A stretch of DNA of 64,000 bases, taken from contig NC_058167.1 in NCBI RefSeq assembly GCF_020080835.1, positions 14,407,403 through 14,471,402 of the forward strand, read 5' to 3'. Shown one piece after another: positions 13,551 to 25,560 of this stretch. Under the pieces are notes generated by a model. The model saw only the letters and a program-made list of their open reading frames with translations, made no database searches and was not told the DNA's origin. Each line of letters opens with the position of its first letter. Position 1 is the first letter of the stretch. The translations under genes were made by a program, and so were the position numbers. Source of the stretch: Cotesia glomerata. Lineage: Eukaryota; Arthropoda; Insecta; Hymenoptera; Braconidae.

Positions 13551-14539
13551 AAGAGTAAATTAATTCCTAATTCCTGATTCATAAAATCTAAAAAATATAA
13601 ATATGAACCCAAGATTATTATTTTTTTGGCATCCGGTCTAGAGAAGAGAAGTGTCAGATCACGAAATGTCGAAGCAAAGACCAGAGACGTTTAGTTAACA
13701 TTCGTATTCGTATGTACTCGTAGCAGAGTAGCTGAGAATGAGGGAAAAAGACGCTTCCTAGAAAGTGGGGTTGGACACCTGTCCCTCAGTGATCGTCAAC
13801 TGAAAGTTCGCACTCTTGTTAGTTGAGAACCCCCACTATCCATTCACCACGTGTATTTTTATTATCACTCCTTATCTGACACATTTCCTACTCCAAAAAA
13901 AAATCTTTGTTAATTATCCGGCATATAATAATTCACACAAATTTCCGACGAAATTCCGGGCTTGGGAAAAGCAACATGTAGGAAATGGAAATGATGATTT
14001 GTATACATACACACATACCTATATATATATATATATATATATGAATATAAATGTATACACACACTTATACAAAAAGGAAAAAAAGGCTGGGGTCGTATTG
14101 AAGAGGAAAGGAAGAGCAGAGTAGCAGCAGCCGGTCTTGTCAAGGACCCAATGTTTTTAGAAAAGTCCCTAACATGTAGGCCCAGCAATGTCGGACGCAA
14201 CTGGGGAATACTAATGCCCTGACGATCAAAATACACATGGTTCGGTCCTCCGTGGATTTTTTATCAGCGTTTTATGATATTTTTTGGAGTATTAAGGATA
14301 GTTTTAAATAATTGCCGTTGTGGAAAGTAGAGCGCAAGCGTTTATTTGAATATATCGGCGCCGGCGCGTTTAAATTACCTGTTGCTTAGCAGCAGCGTCT
14401 GTCATTTAATTTTAAAAATAGTAATAATAATTAAAGTAATATTAGATAAAAATAATGAATATTAATTGAGCGGACATTGATCATTTTAAAAATTTTTGTA
14501 TATAAATTATGGTAAAAAAATTGACATAGAAATTTTAAA

Positions 14540-14730
14540 ATGAAAATTAAGTTAGCCGACACTCAAAAATTTTTTATTTTTTTATTAATTAAAAAACTAT
14601 TTTTAAAAAATTCCACGTATAATTTTTAAAATTTTCTACATGTGAAAATTTTTGTTTTAATTTTTTTAAAATAATTTTTCAATAAAATAAATTATAGAAA
14701 TTTTTAAATGTCGGCTAATTTAATTTTCAT
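14540..14730. repeat. Short foldback MITE, TTAGCCGACA family, reference copy
   Basis: The element starts ATGAAAATTAAGTTAGCCGA and ends with the near-exact complement TCGGCTAATTTAATTTTCAT, about 22 bp of terminal inverted repeat with one mismatch. It is about 190 bp, has no coding capacity and is AT-rich between the ends. Copies also lie at 27514, 29262, 34530, 35141, 42676 and 62716. Confidence 0.75.
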
Positions 14731-14838
14731 TTTTTAAAAATAATTTTTTGGGACAAATTTATTTGTTAAAAAAAATTAAAAAATAGTCAAGTGACTGCTA
14801 ACTTTAATGTCATAAAAATATTGCATGGAAACACTCAC

Positions 14839-14932
14839 CAAAAACTGATGGCACCGATGTAGAGATGATAAACAGCAGAGTAAATTGTATGACCAGTGAC
14901 GATTTGTAATCCAAATAATTTCGTCGCTCCAT
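14839..14932 (-). CDS. First coding exon of an unidentified secreted or membrane protein (partial)
   Basis: On the minus strand an ATG at 14932 begins a 31-codon exon that ends at a strong donor (TTTTG|GTGAGT, phase 1). The peptide has a short polar start (MERRNYLDYKSS) followed by a hydrophobic stretch of about 15 residues (LVIQFTLLFII) and small residues before the junction, the layout of a signal peptide. The frame stays open upstream to another Met at 14998, so the start could be earlier. No later exon was recognised in 1-14838, so the rest probably lies beyond the left edge after a very long intron. Neural adhesion or receptor genes often have this structure, but the product cannot be named. 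Confidence 0.5.
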
Positions 14933-15199
14933 TGTTGCAAAGCCGGGTTTAATCATTATATTTTTATCCACACAATAAAAAAATGAAAAATTTTTCACTC
15001 ACACACAAACACATATCAAACCCCGGGCACACCGTGGCAACGTTCAGCTGCCTCACTATCCGTCATTTGACCACCAGGATCTAGACATTCAAAAAAATAA
15101 ATCAATTTTTATATTGATTAATTCTGATATTTTATTTTTTTAATTATTATTTATTATTTGTTATTTTTTTTTTTTGATTGGATTTATAAAAATTCGTTA

Positions 15200-15660
15200 T
15201 TTAATTAAACAACGACAAACTACACCAACACTGTTCGAATAGACGCATTAATCGGATTGTTTTATCGGCAAAAGCGACTCGCGGTACGAGAGCACTTTCT
15301 GGGTTTGTAAATAATAATAAATAAATAAATAAATGGAATATAAACACTGGATCGCGAAGTAAAAATTTATACGAGCACGACCGCGCACAAAACACGTCTG
15401 GGCATCTATTGTCCTTCAAACGCGCTGAAAGTAGTTCCCGGATGCGCGCGCACCTGCCGAGGGATGACTGTATTGTTGCGCGCGGCAAAATGGCTGCCCG
15501 AAGGGCCCAATCGGAGGTCGGGAATAGTGGAAGAAGACTCGGTTACAAGGGAAATGGGAGCGCGGCGGTCGCTCGTGTTTTCTCAATAGATTTAGGGGGA
15601 ATTTAAAAATTGCTGGATTGGGGTTCGGGGTGCTAGTGAATTTTTCGACAGACAACAGAT
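15200..15660 (-). promoter_or_regulatory. GC-rich, CpG-containing promoter-like block
   Basis: The block has many CpG dinucleotides (GATGCGCGCGCACC, TTGCGCGCGGC) in otherwise very AT-poor-in-CpG surroundings and lies 270-730 bp upstream of the signal-peptide exon at 14839-14932. It is the likely start region of that minus-strand gene, inferred from composition and position only. Confidence 0.45.
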
Positions 15661-18065
15661 GTTACTTTTTTTTAAACGTCCCCATATTGCGTGTGATATA
15701 ATTGAATTATTGTGGATGATAGTTAACTACTTTATTTACTGATATGGATCGCCTAGCTTCTAGATTTTTATTTACGTTATATTCATTTATATTTATGACT
15801 ATTTTTAAGTTTTTAATAAGAAAATTATATGACAATTAATTTAGTATGTATTTAATAATTTTTAAAATTTTATAGGAAATAAATTATGGCAAAAAAAGTA
15901 TTGACATGTAGAAATTTTAAAAAATAAAAAATGCTATTTTTTAAACATATTTTTTTAAGGACTATTTTAAAGTTTTTGATAAGATAAAATTATATGAAAA
16001 TTAATTTAGCATATATTTGATAATTTTATAGCAAATAAATTATAGCAAAAAAATATATTGACATGTAGAAATTTTAAAAAATAAAAAATGCAATTTTTTA
16101 AAAATTATTTTTTGGGACTAATTTTTTTTTATAAATAAAATAAAAAAATTGTTAAGTGATTGCTAATTTTAATGTCATTAAAATTATGGTTGTTGCTGAA
16201 ATTAAAAAGTATTTTAGAGGTAAAGTTTAAAAAATAAATGCTGTAGAAAAAAAATATCTATAAAATTTAGATACATTTTTTTATAATTTAATATTAATTA
16301 AAATAAACCAAAAAAATTATTATAGTATTTTTAAAAATTCACAGTATTAATTTTAAAATAAAATAATGGTTAAATGTCTCATAAATAAAAAAAATTGTAT
16401 TTAAAATTAAGAAAAAACGACATTTAACTTTCATCAAACATATGTTCATTCTTGAACATTTTTTAGGATTGAATAAATTTAAAAATTTAAAGACTCAGCC
16501 CCTATTTCCTATTTTATGATCATAAAAAAATTATTCAAGATAATTTAAATAATTCATAATGTAAAGTTAGGAAACAAATTTATAATCCTACTACAGTTTT
16601 TATTAAAATTTAATTCTAGATATTTCTTACAATGTTTAAATTTCAAAAATTTCTATCGCAAAAGTCCACCACAAATTCCGACTTGTGTTATTCTTTAAGT
16701 CCAAAACAGGATACTACTCTCAATCTAGTATAAAAAATTATGTTAAACCTCATTCTATTCTTTGTTGCAGTTTAGAGCCCGGAAGGGGTCGGAAGTGACA
16801 AGAACCGGCTTTTCGGGACTTTAAAAAATTGCATGAAGTCCTTTATTTTTTTACTCATCAATAAACTTGCGTGTATTTAAAAGTCGTCGTCTTTAAAATT
16901 AAAAAAAAATAAAATACAAAACTATTAATAGTTTTAAGTTATTAGCGTTCTTATGCATAGTTTATAATATATTAAAATGGTTCTTATTTTCAGGATATTT
17001 AATATTCGATGTTTATTTAATTTTCATACAACGTTTCGCCACTTTAGCAGCTACCTCAGGTACTGAAACAGACAATAATCATAATTACATTTTCATTATA
17101 TATAAAAACACAACAATTAGTAATAATTTAACTAACAGATCAAATTAAACTAATTTAAATACACTAGTAAAAAATTACCTCAATTTTCAAGACTATTAAT
17201 AGTCTTGAATTTAAACTTTGAATAAAATTTAACAAAAATAAAAAATGTGATGAAAGAGTAACCTTTTATATTTACATACCTTTTATAAAATTCTTAAAAA
17301 ATAATAAAAAATAAAATAATTATAATCCAAAAGAGCAAATCGAATAAACCCCACGCAATAATAAATCTCTCTGGTCTTAGCTGATTACGCGTTAACTTAA
17401 AATTCATCGAGGGCAATTTTCGCGTCGTCTGCTAACGAATATAAATGCTGAATTCGGTAGTACGGTCTGAGGAAGCAAAAGCTCAGAGAGATAAAGCACA
17501 TACGGCATTAATATACACATATGTATCCTTATTCACAATATACATACATATATATAAATATAAATAAATTTCTTAAGCACGAATCCCTTGTGGAATCCAT
17601 ACCAAGTGATCTGTTCGCAGATGCCGAACGCACGAGTGTGGAGCTTGAGTCATTAGTTCTTATTAATGAAGCCGTTATATATTAAGTTTATCGTCCTGGT
17701 ATATACAACAAACATATTCACGATCCAACTCATCCAATGTCGAGCTAATTAATGCCGCTTCGTGCTGTTGTACACTATATACGCCAATGGAATAAATTGT
17801 CACGATTCAAATAACAGTAGTATTTTATAAAGTTACTTTTTAAAATTTTTTTATTTTTATTTAAAAACATCTTCGTTATCATTTATTATTTTTTTATTCT
17901 CATAAATATCTTAAGATCTAAAGCCCAAACCAGTGAGTCCCCAGACCAGAACCTTACCAGCATGGGTGGAGGAATTTTAAATGAATTATTTTACCAACTT
18001 TAAATTATTAGAGTCAAAAAGTACAAGTAATGCTATGTATGTGTTTGTGTTGATCAAACGGTTAC
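15661..18065. other. Intergenic AT-rich DNA
   Basis: Between 15780 and 16180 two degraded tandem copies related to the TTAGCCGACA foldback family are visible (repeated TTGACATGTAGAAATTTTAAA). From 16750 to 18060 the sequence is mostly unique, with no frame or RNA gene recognised. Confidence 0.55.
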
Positions 18066-18079
18066 GTTGTCACGGTTAC
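18066..18079. promoter_or_regulatory. RFX X-box-like site upstream of ODAD3
   Basis: Read on the minus strand the site is GTAACC GT GACAAC, one mismatch from the RFX consensus RYYVYY(N1-3)RRHRAC. It lies about 104 bp upstream of the ODAD3 start codon, the usual position in ciliary promoters. Binding is inferred. Confidence 0.4.
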
Positions 18080-18182
18080 TGTACGTTACATACATATTTA
18101 ATTCCATCGATATTCAACGTCTTTGTTTACAACACTAACTAGATTCTATATTCTCATCTAGAGTTTAATGTACGCTTAAAAA

Positions 18183-18838
18183 ATGGCTGATCCTCTGGTA
18201 CCTTCTAATCAAGAAAGTAAATTGTCTATTCTCAATAAAAAAATTATTGAAATTAAAAAGAAAATCCAACTTTCTGGTAAGATTTTTTTCTTTTTATTGT
18301 TGTGTTTATTTTTACTGAAATCTTCCACACTATTTTTTGACAAAAATCTTTCATACGAATATTCCTGAAAAAAAAAAAAAAAAAAAAAAAAAAATAGTTT
18401 TGCATGAAATTTTAATTTATATTATTAGAAAATAAGAAAAATTTTGTGGCAAGTGTTCATTTTCACAAATAGTCAATTTATGATGATAAGTATTTAGGCT
18501 GCATTCGAAAATGCTCTATTTCTAGAAGCATAATTAAGAAATGACCTTGTATCTTGTGAACTATTGACATTTTTAAAGATATAAGCTCACCCTTATTTTA
18601 TATATATTATATATATGTATATATGAAAAATATATCAAAATGCATGTGGGTACTCAAATGAAAGGTCTCGATGAGTGTAATGTCAGGGTGAGCTTATATC
18701 TTTAAAAATGTCAGTAGGTAACAAGATACAAGGTCATTTCTTAATTATTAATATTTTTAATGATGTAAGCTCATCCCGATGTTACACTCATCAAGAGCTT
18801 TCATTTGAGTACCCATATGCATTTTTGATATATTTTTC

Positions 18839-18902
<64 letters not shown>

Positions 18903-21900
18903 TAAATATATGAAAAGATGATGTGGGTACTTAAATGAAAGGTCTTGATGAGTGTAACATCGGGATGAGCTTATATCTTTAAAAATATCAATATTTCACA
19001 AGATAAAAGATCATTTCTTAATTATTGATATTTTTAAAGATGTAAGCTCATCCCGATGTTATAATTATCAAGAGCTTTCATTTGAGTACCCACTTGCATT
19101 TTTGATATATTTTTCATACATACATATATATAATATATATAAATATATATAATATATGAAAAATTGATGTGGGTACTCAAATGAAAGCTCTTGATGAGTG
19201 TAACATCGGGATGAGCTTATATCTTTAAAAACGTCAATACTTAAGAAAGTCCAGTTCAATTTAACAAAAGTCATTATTTAATAAAGCAAAATTTTATTTA
19301 TTTGAAAGAATTGATTTTTCTTTTCAAAAATTTTTCATTTAAAAAATCCACTCTCAATTTCATTCTTCTTAACTATAAAATAATTACAAAAAATCACCAC
19401 AGTTGAATGTTAAAAAAAAAAGTAAGATTTATTCGAGTAAAAAATGGTTTTGGTAACGTAAAGTAATCATTGGTAAGAGAGTAATGAATTTAATTGTAGC
19501 CTCAAGAAAAACTGATGATGTGTATTTAATATTTAGTTATCCTTCTTTATCATCTTATATTCTTGATGTATTTATTTTAGTGTATATAATACAATAGTTG
19601 GTTAGGATGTTGTTATTGTGTTGCTTGGAGTCAAGTATATTAGTACTTATACAACTTAGTTGGTCTGTATACACAATACGATACTAGGAGATACAATTCC
19701 ATAGTCACGAATGGTTTGAGCGCACAGAGATCTGAGAGAGGAGCATCATCAGCAAGTACAGAGTTCAGTGAATGAACCGCGTGGTTAATTCAGCGGCTAA
19801 CTGGAGATGCTCTGGGGTCAAGTTTTACGATTCCACGAAGAGTTCTGCACGCGCATTCCCTTTATATATATATTATATAGCATATACTATCAAACATGAT
19901 CGTCAATTCGTGTTGAGAGACATTTTATCTTTTATTCTGCAGACAAATCATTCATCAAGACAATGAATTATTTATTCGGTTACAAGTTACAATTAATTAT
20001 TCACTTTGTTTCAGAGGGACAAAGGAAGGCTAATTTTGAAGAGTGCGACGCTAAAATACGAGAAAGTAATGATAAGACAGTCAACCTCAAGAAAGACATC
20101 AAGAATTTGCTATCCAAGTATGCCAAAATTATAAATGTGAGTTTTTACTTCTTCAATTTAAGTTAATCATACTATCTCTTTAACCCTTTCAATAATTCAT
20201 TGTTCTTTTTCTCAGAATGAAGAAGCTGCAGAAAAAGTTTTGCCAGTAAGCCGGGAATCATCAGCGTGTATTAAAAGACGCGGATTGCGCGAAGCTATTT
20301 CGCGTGCTGATGAAGAAAACGTCCGTCTGAGAAAAAAACTCGATCTAGTCAAGTACAAAAGTAATAAGGTATTAATAAAAAGTGTTTTTTTTTTAAAAAA
20401 ATTGCAAAAAAGAAAAAATAAATGCACTAGCCGGGAATCGAACCCGGATCGCCCGCGTGGCAGGCGAGCATTCTACCATTGAACCACCAGTGCTTGATAC
20501 CCCTCGTGACAGCTCGCTTTTATTTCGACTCTGAAATTGTGCTAATAATATTGATAAAAAAAACCTATTTTAATTACTAAATACGTGATATTTTTCCTTT
20601 TTTTTATGATAAATGTTGAGTAATATCTCCACCAACTCCAGAGATGGTCCAACCCTGACGTAGCTGTCAACAAACTAGTTACTCCAAATTACGAAATTTG
20701 AAAAAAATCATCAATATCAACCTAAATATTTTAGAACTAGTGTTTTGTTTAATATTATGTAATTTTTTAGGTAAACTAAATTAAAATTTTATTTGTAATC
20801 TCATATTAAATAATGCTGAGTCTCTTGACCTCTTTGGATTTAACCAAACAATAACGACCAGTGCTTTAGCGTCAATTCTCTTGTCTATGAGACAATAGTA
20901 TTTACTTTTCCTTTATATTAAAATTACAACATTGTAAAATCTATATTATAGCTGAGTGTATTTTTGTTGAGTAAATTTTACTGATTATGCCCTTATATAC
21001 ATTACGTCTTAATAGCATTTCATACACTGAAAAAAAAATTAACTTAATTCGAGAAAAAAATTCTTGAACCAAGAAAATAATTTTGAAGATGGTAATTTTT
21101 TTGAATCACGACGAAAAATTCTTGAATCAAGTAAAATTTCCTTAAATCAAGAATAATTTATTAGTTCAAGAATTTTTCTACTCAAATCAAGAAGATTAAG
21201 TTCTTCGAAATTGTATACTTGATTCAAGAACATTTTTTTTTCTGTGTACTGTTAAAACTCTATCGCTTTATATATTATTAGAATGACCCTGTTAATGGCT
21301 AACGCTGTTGGATCTATGCATAAGAAATGAATAAATAAAAATAAATAAATTTAATTTTAGCAACAAGAGCGACTTGCAAAACTCTTAGATGATTACAAAG
21401 AATTGATGAGCGGACGGACACAAAAACTATTGGAGAAAAAGCTTGAAGATCCTTTGAAAAAGGTTCAATACTATAGTAAGAATTCAAAATTTTCCCTAAA
21501 ATCATCTCAGTCAATAGTAGAATACCATAACACCTCACAAATTAAAAGTAAATTATAAAAAATTGAAATGATTGAAATAAGCAGACATTGAAGATTCAAT
21601 GTCTGATTTTATAACTAAGATCAAAAATACAATACTAAATAACTAATACATTCACAATATCACCAATTTTATTTTTATTTTTAGCTTCATTCTCATTATT
21701 TATATTGATATTAAATTCAAATATTTTATTGTTACTATTAATGCATACTGCTTATCGGCGTTCCTTTGCAATAAATAAATAAATAAATATCGAAAAATTT
21801 TTCAGAAAATTGTGAGCTTGGAAAATCAATTGCACCGAGTAAGTGTTATGCAAATGGAAGCTGACATGGTGAGAAAAAAATACAGATCAGTAAGAGCGAG

Positions 21901-24900
21901 TCTAAAATCAGACGCTGCATTCTATGTGTCTTCATTAAAAAATTTAGAGCAGAGTCTAAAAGAACAAGAGCTTGAAATCAAACAACTGCAGGTCAGTTTT
22001 TACTATCTAATAAATAAACCGATAAATTTTAACGGCTGTGTAATTAAACGAAACTGCTTTTATTTAATATCGATAGAGAGTGAAAGAAGAGGCTGTTGAA
22101 TTGAGAGACATAACAAAAGAGGCATTGATGCATCAAGAAATAGAGGCGATGCAAAAAAGCAAAGAACGCGATCAAATAATTCTTGACTACAGACAACGAG
22201 TTGAAGATCGTAAATTAGAGCTCGAGCGATTGGAGAGGTTGATTTTTCCTAACACTCGTGTACCTGCGCGTGAAGATGACTTTGAAGGAGAAAAACGCAA
22301 GCAAGACAGCGAAGAAGCTGATGATAAGCCTGTAGATGAGATGACTCGTCTTCAAGAAGCGTTTACCAAGCTAAGAAGTGCCACTGGTGTGACCAAAAAT
22401 GAACAAGTGCTTGATAGGTTCTTGAGCCAACGCGCCACCAAGGATAAGCTGCAGAAGATGAGGGTATCAATGGAAGAAGACAAAATTAGTTTAGAGAAAC
22501 GTCGCCAGCAATTTACTACGGAAATTGAAATGCAAAAATTTTCCGAAACCAAAGACGCTGATCAGTGAGTAAATTATTGACTTTATACTTTTTACTTTAT
22601 TAAAAAAAATTTTAATAAAATTTTTCTTTTAATTGATACACTTTAGTTAGTCGGGCAAGTGTAAATTTTTAACTTCCCGCTAAGAAAATCGAAGATTTTT
22701 TAAAATTAAATTTATCACTAATATATTTACTTTTATCCATAAGTTTTTTAAAAATATTCACCGGCAGTTTTACGAAAAAAATGGTAATCGGAAAAAATAG
22801 ACCCGAAAAAAATTTTTAAATTATGAAAAATTCATATTATTTCATTAAAATTATTATAAAATAAAAATTATAATAATAATAATAATTTAATAAATCTGAA
22901 ATAATATGAATTTTTCATGACTTTAAAATTTTTTCCAGGTCTATTTTTTCCGGGTCTATTTTTTCCGGTCTATTTTTTCCGGGATTCAAGACAACTTTTA
23001 ATAAAAGGCTTGATTTTTTTTTTAATATGAAGATTAAATATATCTAAATAAATTCCGAAAATTTAAAAGATATTGCCCAATTATTTAAATAAATAATTAG
23101 CTTTGAAGTTGAGCAACTTAACATTGGTCTTATGGGGTAACTTCCAAACATTGATACATTTCTGTATTTTTCTCGAATCCCGGAAAAAATCATTTAAATA
23201 ATTATTATTTATTTAAATAATCGGGCAATATCTTTTACATTTTCGCAATTTATTTAGACATATTTAAACTTCATATTAAAAAAAAATCAAGCCTTTTATC
23301 AAAAGTTGCCTTGGTGCTCGTACTACCTTAAAATATATTTTATTTGATAATAGAAATGCTGAAAAACTGGCAACATTGAACGCTGAAATATCTGAACAAA
23401 CGGAGCGAGAAAAAAAAGCAGAAGCTGAAAGTCAGCGAGTGCAAGAAGTAATAAATGAAGTGGCGTTGATGCTTTGGAAATTTTGCGATAGACTTTCTGT
23501 AAGTATTATTTTATTTTTTTAGATAGTTTTGTAAAAATAAATCTTACACCTACACTCTAATTATAAAGTCACCGTATGGTATTGTTACAAAAGTATCAAT
23601 ATTTATTTCTTAACAATAATTAAAGACTAAAAATCCGCACTTGTATCCTCCGAATAACGTCAAAGTCCATATTTAGTATATATTTTACAGCCTACAATTA
23701 ACTCTCTACCCTTCTACGAAAAAAACATTGTGATTGATTCCAAGGTTGCTTTTAGTGAAGAAATTTAACAAGTAAAAACTTAAGTATATATATATATATA
23801 AATTCTCATTCGAAAGGTGTATTTAATTTTTGTTAAATTTTCGAAAACCACTAATTGTAAAAGTCATTTTGTAGCAACTATTTGTTGATCTTAGACTCGG
23901 AATACAATAAAAGAATAAAATAAAAAAAAAAACTAGATAATAATAACAAACGATGTATCTGCAAATGAAGAAAAATAAATGATTTTAAATTTAGTGAGCC
24001 ATTTAGGCGGGACGTTTAGAAAAATCCTTGAAAAGATCTCCGCCTCTTTATGAATTTTTCGACGGATAGACTTTTATTCGAGCGATATTATCATCTTTTG
24101 TATATATAAGTGCCTAGATGTAATTATCACCTTGATGAATAGATATAGTTTGTAGCTCTAAAGAGTGTGCTACTCTAGGAAGCATTAGCACCTTAAGTTG
24201 CCAATCGAAGGTAAACATACCGCTCCAATCTTTTACATTAGAGGCCTATTTCGAAGTTCTATTGGCCTATCGGCTTCTTTTTTACGAATGATACTTTTAA
24301 ATCTACGGTTACTAAGTATATACGAAGATGGAGTTATCACTTACGAATTGAGTAGCTTCAAACGTGTAGACTTTATGGCTGCTGGACTCCATTTGTATTT
24401 TATTTCAGGTCTCGGATCTTCTTTTCTTCTTGAGAATTCTCTATTGTTGTTATCACTTGTTAATTTGTTTTTAGGACGTTAATCCAACGCCGGTACCGTC
24501 TGAAGACTCCCATGAAAATCCGTACAGACTTTTAGAGCTTCTGGAAGAAAAATTAACAGCTGCTATCAATATTATGGGTGGACCTGAAAAATATGCCGAA
24601 TGGATACAAGAAACAGCTGCTGATAAGGTTTTATTACTGTTACTTTTACTTGTTACTTATTACTTATTACGATTATTTATCACACGAACTGTAATTAAAA
24701 CATCCAGCAAGTTTTTACAGTTAAATTTGTGAGTAACTGGAAATTTGTTTTTAAAAAATTTTAATTGCGTTATTTATTTACCTAGATTGATATTTTATCG
24801 ACGGAATCAGCGGGCCATGAAAGAAAAATAGATATTGATGATCGTCCGTTATTTCCACGTTTTCCTGGAACACCAACTCCTGCAGCAGCACCTGTGCCGT

Positions 24901-25004
24901 CGGATGATGAGGAAGAAGTCCCCACGAGAAGTATTCTCAAGAGACAAGCTCAACTTCTTGTCGACACGAAGAGCCGAAGAAAGGCCTTCAATTTTAGAAG
25001 ATAA
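18183..25004 (+). CDS. ODAD3: Outer dynein arm docking complex subunit 3 (CCDC151 family)
   Basis: Coiled-coil axonemal protein that helps anchor outer dynein arms to doublet microtubules of motile cilia and sperm flagella. Nine exons join in frame (18183-18276, 20015-20136, 20216-20368, 21361-21462, 21806-21991, 22077-22564, 23354-23498, 24475-24627, 24786-25004), giving about 553 residues against about 595 in human. Family signatures: the N-terminal KKIQLSEGQRKANFEE segment, the central FTKLRSATGV...FLSQ segment and an acidic then basic tail ending near RSILKRQAQLLVD. Charged heptad-like sequence runs through most of the length. The exon 4 donor (AAG|GTTCAA) is weak and was chosen by phase; a small exon could be missing there. 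The gene is tail to tail with AK8, another axonemal gene. Intron 6 is packed with foldback elements. Confidence 0.88.
18416..19301 (+). mobile_element. Helitron-like element, 3' truncated, in ODAD3 intron 1
   Basis: It begins TTTATATTATTAG after an A, close to the family start TCTATATTATTA, and continues with the shared AGAAAAATTTTGTGG segment. Four or more alternating inverted copies of the ATAAGCTCATCCCGATG unit follow, with a long (TA)n run at about 18844-18900. The terminal hairpin and CTAG end are missing. Confidence 0.7.
20423..20493 (-). tRNA. tRNA-Gly (anticodon GCC)
   Basis: A 71-nt cloverleaf on the minus strand begins GCACTGGTGGTTCAATGG and ends in the B-box GGTTCGATTCC plus acceptor complement CTAGTGC and discriminator A. 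The anticodon loop reads CTGCCAC, anticodon GCC at 20459-20461. The acceptor stem closes with one G-U pair. No intron and no encoded CCA, as expected for a eukaryotic gene. It lies antisense inside ODAD3 intron 3, 55 bp after exon 3. Confidence 0.96.
21023..21248. repeat. Foldback MITE, CTTGAATCAAG family, in ODAD3 intron 3
   Basis: It starts TACACTGAAAAAAAAATTAA and ends TTTTTTTTTCTGTGTA, with interior CTTGAATCAAG-type units on both strands. It is the same family as 7993-8219. Confidence 0.7.
22671..22990. repeat. Fragment of AACTTCCCGCTAAGAAAAT repeat plus foldback with CCGGAAAAAATAGACC ends
   Basis: At 22671 a short piece matches the start of the repeat in SDAD1 intron 4 (47820). From about 22785 to 22985 lies a palindromic element with ATGAAAAATTCATATTATTTC arms (two halves in inverse orientation) and GGTCTATTTTTTCCGG ends. 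A second copy with the same arms lies at 41065-41396. Confidence 0.6.
22988..23312. repeat. Large inverted repeat (foldback), arms about 105 bp
   Basis: The left arm AACTTTTAATAAAAGGCTTG pairs with the right arm CAAGCCTTTTATCAAAAGTT, and the pairing continues inward through the AAGATATTGCCC segment. It lies in ODAD3 intron 6, directly after the element above. Confidence 0.65.
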
Positions 25005-25560
25005 TTTTTTGCTGTAATTATTTTCATTATAAATTTATAAAAACTTTAATAGTTAATTGTTTATAAAAAAAATAGACATGTTTTTATTTTACCTGTAATT
25101 TAAAAAATATTTTAAAATTTTGTCTGTTTAAAATTAAAAATAAATAAAATTATAAAAAACAAACTGGTCAATAGTGAATCTATAATTTATTTTTTATATC
25201 TTCTTAAAAGTTTGATTTAAAAATTTTTAAAAATAATTTATTAATAAAAATTTAAAAGAATAATTTATTTATAAACATTTAAAAAAATAATTTATTTATA
25301 AAAATTTTTAAAATTAATTTATTTTATAAAAATTAATAAAATAAATTTATTTATAAAAATTAAAAAAAGTAATCTAATTTATTAAAAGAATAAGATTAAA
25401 GTTAAAAACTAGAAAAAAAAATGTCTTATAAAATAAAAAAAAATTCTTATTTAAATATAAATTATAAAACCAAAAAATAAATTTATTTTTTATCAGTTTT
25501 ACTTTCATTATAAATGATTAATTAATTTTATGTAAACAAGTTTATGCATTTATTATGTAT

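Noticed and set aside
1..14838. Many 60-110-codon open frames (for example 2659-2883, 6014-6343, 11884-12213)
   Set aside because: They have low-complexity or random composition, no domain similarity and no in-phase splice partners.
21463..21541. Alternative ODAD3 exon 4 end at the better-looking donor ATA|GTAAGA
   Set aside because: It leaves phase 1, while the next exon requires phase 0 to keep the conserved frame.
24198..24482. 94-codon hydrophobic frame in ODAD3 intron 7, considered as a receptor fragment
   Set aside because: It runs into the acceptor of ODAD3 exon 8, has no recognisable family motif, and the hydrophobicity follows from the T-rich composition.
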